Assembly: GCA_030429235.1 (NCBI GenBank)
Contig: JAUIDB010000001.1
Location: 283,696-347,695, forward strand
DNA length: 64,000 bases
Direction of reading: 5' to 3'
Origin: Thermoanaerobaculia bacterium
GTDB lineage: Bacteria; Acidobacteriota; Thermoanaerobaculia; Multivoradales; JAIOJS01
The notes under the pieces were generated by a model. It did no database searches. It was given only the letters and a program-made list of their open reading frames with translations, and was not told the DNA's origin. Of this stretch, positions 62,475 to 64,000 are shown in pieces. Position 1 is the stretch's first letter. Every line of letters starts with the position of its first letter. The position numbers and the translations under genes are program-made.

Positions 62475-63020
62475 CTACTCGACACCAGATGCTACCAAGT
62501 AGCAGGTTCCACCTTCCTTTGGGCAGGCCAGCGTCGCACGGCCTCCCCCGTATGAAGTCTCGTAGAAGGGCTCTTTGGACCAGGTTGAGATGTTGCCAGC
62601 TGGATTCCACCACGCCAGATCACGATCACATTCGGGCCAGACTGGGGTTGCGTCTGAAACGAAGCCCGCAGACTCGATCGCCGAACGGAGAGTTTCCTGG
62701 TCGGCGGTAAAGGTCAGACACAAGAGGAACCAATCGGTCGAACTAGCGCTGAAGCTTCGGACCTCCGTTACGGTCTCCGGTGCTTCAAAACCAAACACTG
62801 ACTCGAACACTCGCCGGTTCGTGGACTCGGAGCCGTTCATCGCTAGAACCCACATGGCGATCCATGCGACGCTCGCCAGTGCAGCCAAACACCCGCAACC
62901 CGCGGTCACGCCGGCACGGGCCTTCTTGCCCTTGCGCCAATAGGCGATACCTGTCACCACCGCGATCGCGCCCAGCAGGGCAACCAACCCGCAACAACCG
63001 AATTGAAAGCTGACACCCAC
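62475..63020 (-). CDS. Cassette membrane protein with two helices, function unknown
   Basis: Protein of 181 residues starting with GTG 63020. Two hydrophobic segments (LVALLGAIAVVTGIAYW and LAALASVAWIAMWVLAM) are followed by an extracytoplasmic domain with cysteines and a WFLLCLTFTADQETLRSAIE segment. No family recognised. It lies between two attC-like sites. The stop precedes the GCCCAAC box by 23 bases, which is normal cassette spacing. Confidence 0.68.
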   Translation of the reverse strand: MGVSFQFGCCGLVALLGAIAVVTGIAYWRKGKKARAGVTAGCGCLAALASVAWIAMWVLAMNGSESTNRRVFESVFGFEAPETVTEVRSFSASSTDWFLLCLTFTADQETLRSAIESAGFVSDATPVWPECDRDLAWWNPAGNISTWSKEPFYETSYGGGRATLACPKEGGTCYLVASGVE

Positions 63021-63062
63021 CGTACTTCAACGCTTCCAAAGTGGGGCTGCGGCTACCGAGAC

Positions 63063-63184
63063 GCCCAACGGATGGAAGCTAACCGGCCCGATCGGCCACA
63101 CCGATCGCCGAAGCCCGAAACGTTGAGCCAAAGGGCGGAATCGTGAGTTGGTGCCAGCATCCTATCGGGTCCGGTTCAGTGATG
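63063..63184 (-). repeat. attC-like site interrupted by the IS110 element
   Basis: Left end GCCCAAC (63063-63069, GTTGGGC on the minus strand), then GGATGGAAGCTAACCGGCCC; right half GTGAGTTGGTGCCAGCATCC then CGGGTCCGGTTCAGTGAT from 63143. After GTGAT the expected TGGTTGGGC is replaced by GAGATGGACTCCCCCC, the presumed left end of the insertion sequence. Confidence 0.7.
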
Positions 63185-64000
63185 AGATGGACTCCCCCCG
63201 GCGCTTCTCGCGGAAGCATCGGCATCTGAAGTGCCACAAACGCTAAGCATCGTTTAAGACCAGGAGGAGTCATGAGCAAGCCTACCAGCATCGCCGTGGA
63301 TCTCGCCAAGAACGTGTTCGAGATCGCCGCCACCGACGACGGGGATCGAGTTCTCTTCCGGCGCCGATACTCTCGCTCCCGATTCCGCGAGTTCCTCGCG
63401 AAGCAGCCGCCGGCGGACGTCGTGATGGAGGCCTGCGGTTCCTCGCACTACTGGGCCCGTACCGCGGCCCGCTTCGGTCATCGACCGGTGCTGCTGCCTC
63501 CCGCCTACGTCAAACCGTTCGTATTGAGGAACAAGACCGACCGGACCGATGCGACCGGCCTTCTCCCGGCGCGCCGGCATCCCGACATCAAGCGGGTCCC
63601 GACCAAGACCGAGCATCAGCAGACCCTGACCTCGATCCACAAGCTACGGACCGCCTGGAGGGCGGCCCGCACCAGCCGCATCAACACCGTGCGGGGCCTT
63701 CTCCGCGAGTTTGGGGTCTTCATCCCGCAGGGTGCGAAGCACGTCAAGCCGACGATCGGGTCTCTTCTGCAATCTGGTGACGAAGTCCCGGATGCTCTTC
63801 TGCCTCTCCTGGCGGAGGCACGGAGCGAGATCGAGGCCCTCGAGGAGAGGATCAAGAGCGCCGAGCGACAGCTTCGGGCGATCGCCCGAGAAGACGACAC
63901 GGTCAAGCGCCTCATGACCATCCCCGGGGTCGGGCTACTCACCGCCACCGCGACCGTGGCCTTCGTCGGAGACCTTTCCCGCTTCTCCTCGGGCCGGCAC
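63184..64000 (+). mobile_element. IS110-family element, left part (attC-targeting type suspected)
   Basis: The element starts about where the attC-like palindrome stops and continues past the window edge. The non-coding leader before the transposase is only about 88 bases, too short for the 5' RNA region of the IS110 subgroup, so an IS1111-type layout (guide RNA region after the transposase) is suggested. Members of the IS1111-attC group insert into integron attC sites. The exact terminal and subterminal repeats could not be confirmed because the right end is outside the window. Confidence 0.75.
63272..64000 (+). CDS. IS110-family (DEDD) transposase, N-terminal 243 residues
   Basis: Transposase/recombinase cut by the right edge. 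The RuvC-like DEDD residues are Asp10 (SIAVDLAKNVFE), Glu53 (VVMEACGSSHYW), Asp90 and Asp93 (RNKTDRTDATG). A coiled-coil linker (LAEARSEIEALEERIKSAERQL) leads to the start of the Tnp_20 domain (MTIPGVGLLTATATVAF). The C-terminal serine is outside the window. ATG 63272 follows AGGAGG. It runs opposite to the cassette genes. The element may be recent: the frame is intact and codon use is ordinary. Confidence 0.93.
   Translation, partial: MSKPTSIAVDLAKNVFEIAATDDGDRVLFRRRYSRSRFREFLAKQPPADVVMEACGSSHYWARTAARFGHRPVLLPPAYVKPFVLRNKTDRTDATGLLPARRHPDIKRVPTKTEHQQTLTSIHKLRTAWRAARTSRINTVRGLLREFGVFIPQGAKHVKPTIGSLLQSGDEVPDALLPLLAEARSEIEALEERIKSAERQLRAIAREDDTVKRLMTIPGVGLLTATATVAFVGDLSRFSSGRH

Noticed and set aside
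55553-63184. CRISPR array
   Set aside because: Repeats are spaced by whole genes of 0.3-1.8 kb, are palindromic at 100-130 bases and have attC-type ends; no spacers of uniform length and no cas genes.

Overview
The window is high-GC DNA, mostly minus-strand coding, from a free-living Gram-negative bacterium. The pointers are TonB-dependent uptake, lipoprotein signal peptides, the futalosine menaquinone enzyme MqnE, a GTG-rich start repertoire, sulfatase-fold lipoproteins ending in LRALGYL, and a secreted FG-GAP protein ending in DGFESGDLSAW. Together these suggest Acidobacteriota, perhaps the Thermoanaerobaculia. That placement is an inference from gene content, not a phylogenetic result.

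Layout. 1-4.8 kb: translationally coupled heme (or other iron-chelate/corrinoid) uptake operon (TonB receptor, HutX/ChuX-like protein, binding protein, permease, ATPase running off the edge), with a Fur-like palindrome upstream. 5.4-10 kb: tRNA-Arg(ACG), thiG, an EamA transporter, and a Ser/Thr kinase with an ankyrin-like tail coupled to a PilZ protein. 10-15.4 kb: two sulfatase-fold lipoproteins and a GT-C glycosyltransferase. 15.5-24.3 kb: metallo-beta-lactamase-fold enzyme, M16 peptidase, methyltransferase, AAA ATPase, SDR, D-serine dehydratase-like enzyme, TonB. 24.5-27.8 kb: panBCD, which makes pantothenate, behind a structured leader. 27.9-32.9 kb: FG-GAP and VWA proteins, rhodanese-like protein, deoxynucleoside kinase, mqnE. 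33-41 kb: small stress-type genes (three DinB-fold proteins, ABM, SRPBCC, an ECF42-type sigma factor with its DGPF partner, GNAT, DUF998). 41.4-42.1 kb: a MerB-like gene interrupted by an in-frame TGA exactly where a catalytic cysteine is expected, followed by a SECIS-like hairpin. 42-55.3 kb: mostly single minus-strand genes (TPR, PLP enzyme, cupin, macro domain, GNATs, methyltransferases, MOSC) plus a decayed prolyl-oligopeptidase remnant.

55.5-63.2 kb differs from the rest. Short unrelated minus-strand genes, one or two at a time, are separated by about 100-130 bp imperfect palindromes that share sequence and carry integron attC hallmarks (RYYYAAC/GTTRRRY ends, paired inner boxes, extrahelical bases). 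This looks like a gene-cassette array read right to left. Cargo includes an erythromycin-esterase-like protein, a phytanoyl-CoA-dioxygenase-like protein and several unknowns. No integrase is in view. At the right edge an IS110-family transposase gene begins just where the last attC-like site is cut, which suggests an attC-targeting insertion sequence.

The two observations most worth following are the candidate selenocysteine-containing MerB-like protein (41448-42125) and the cassette array with its IS110 neighbour (55.5-64 kb).
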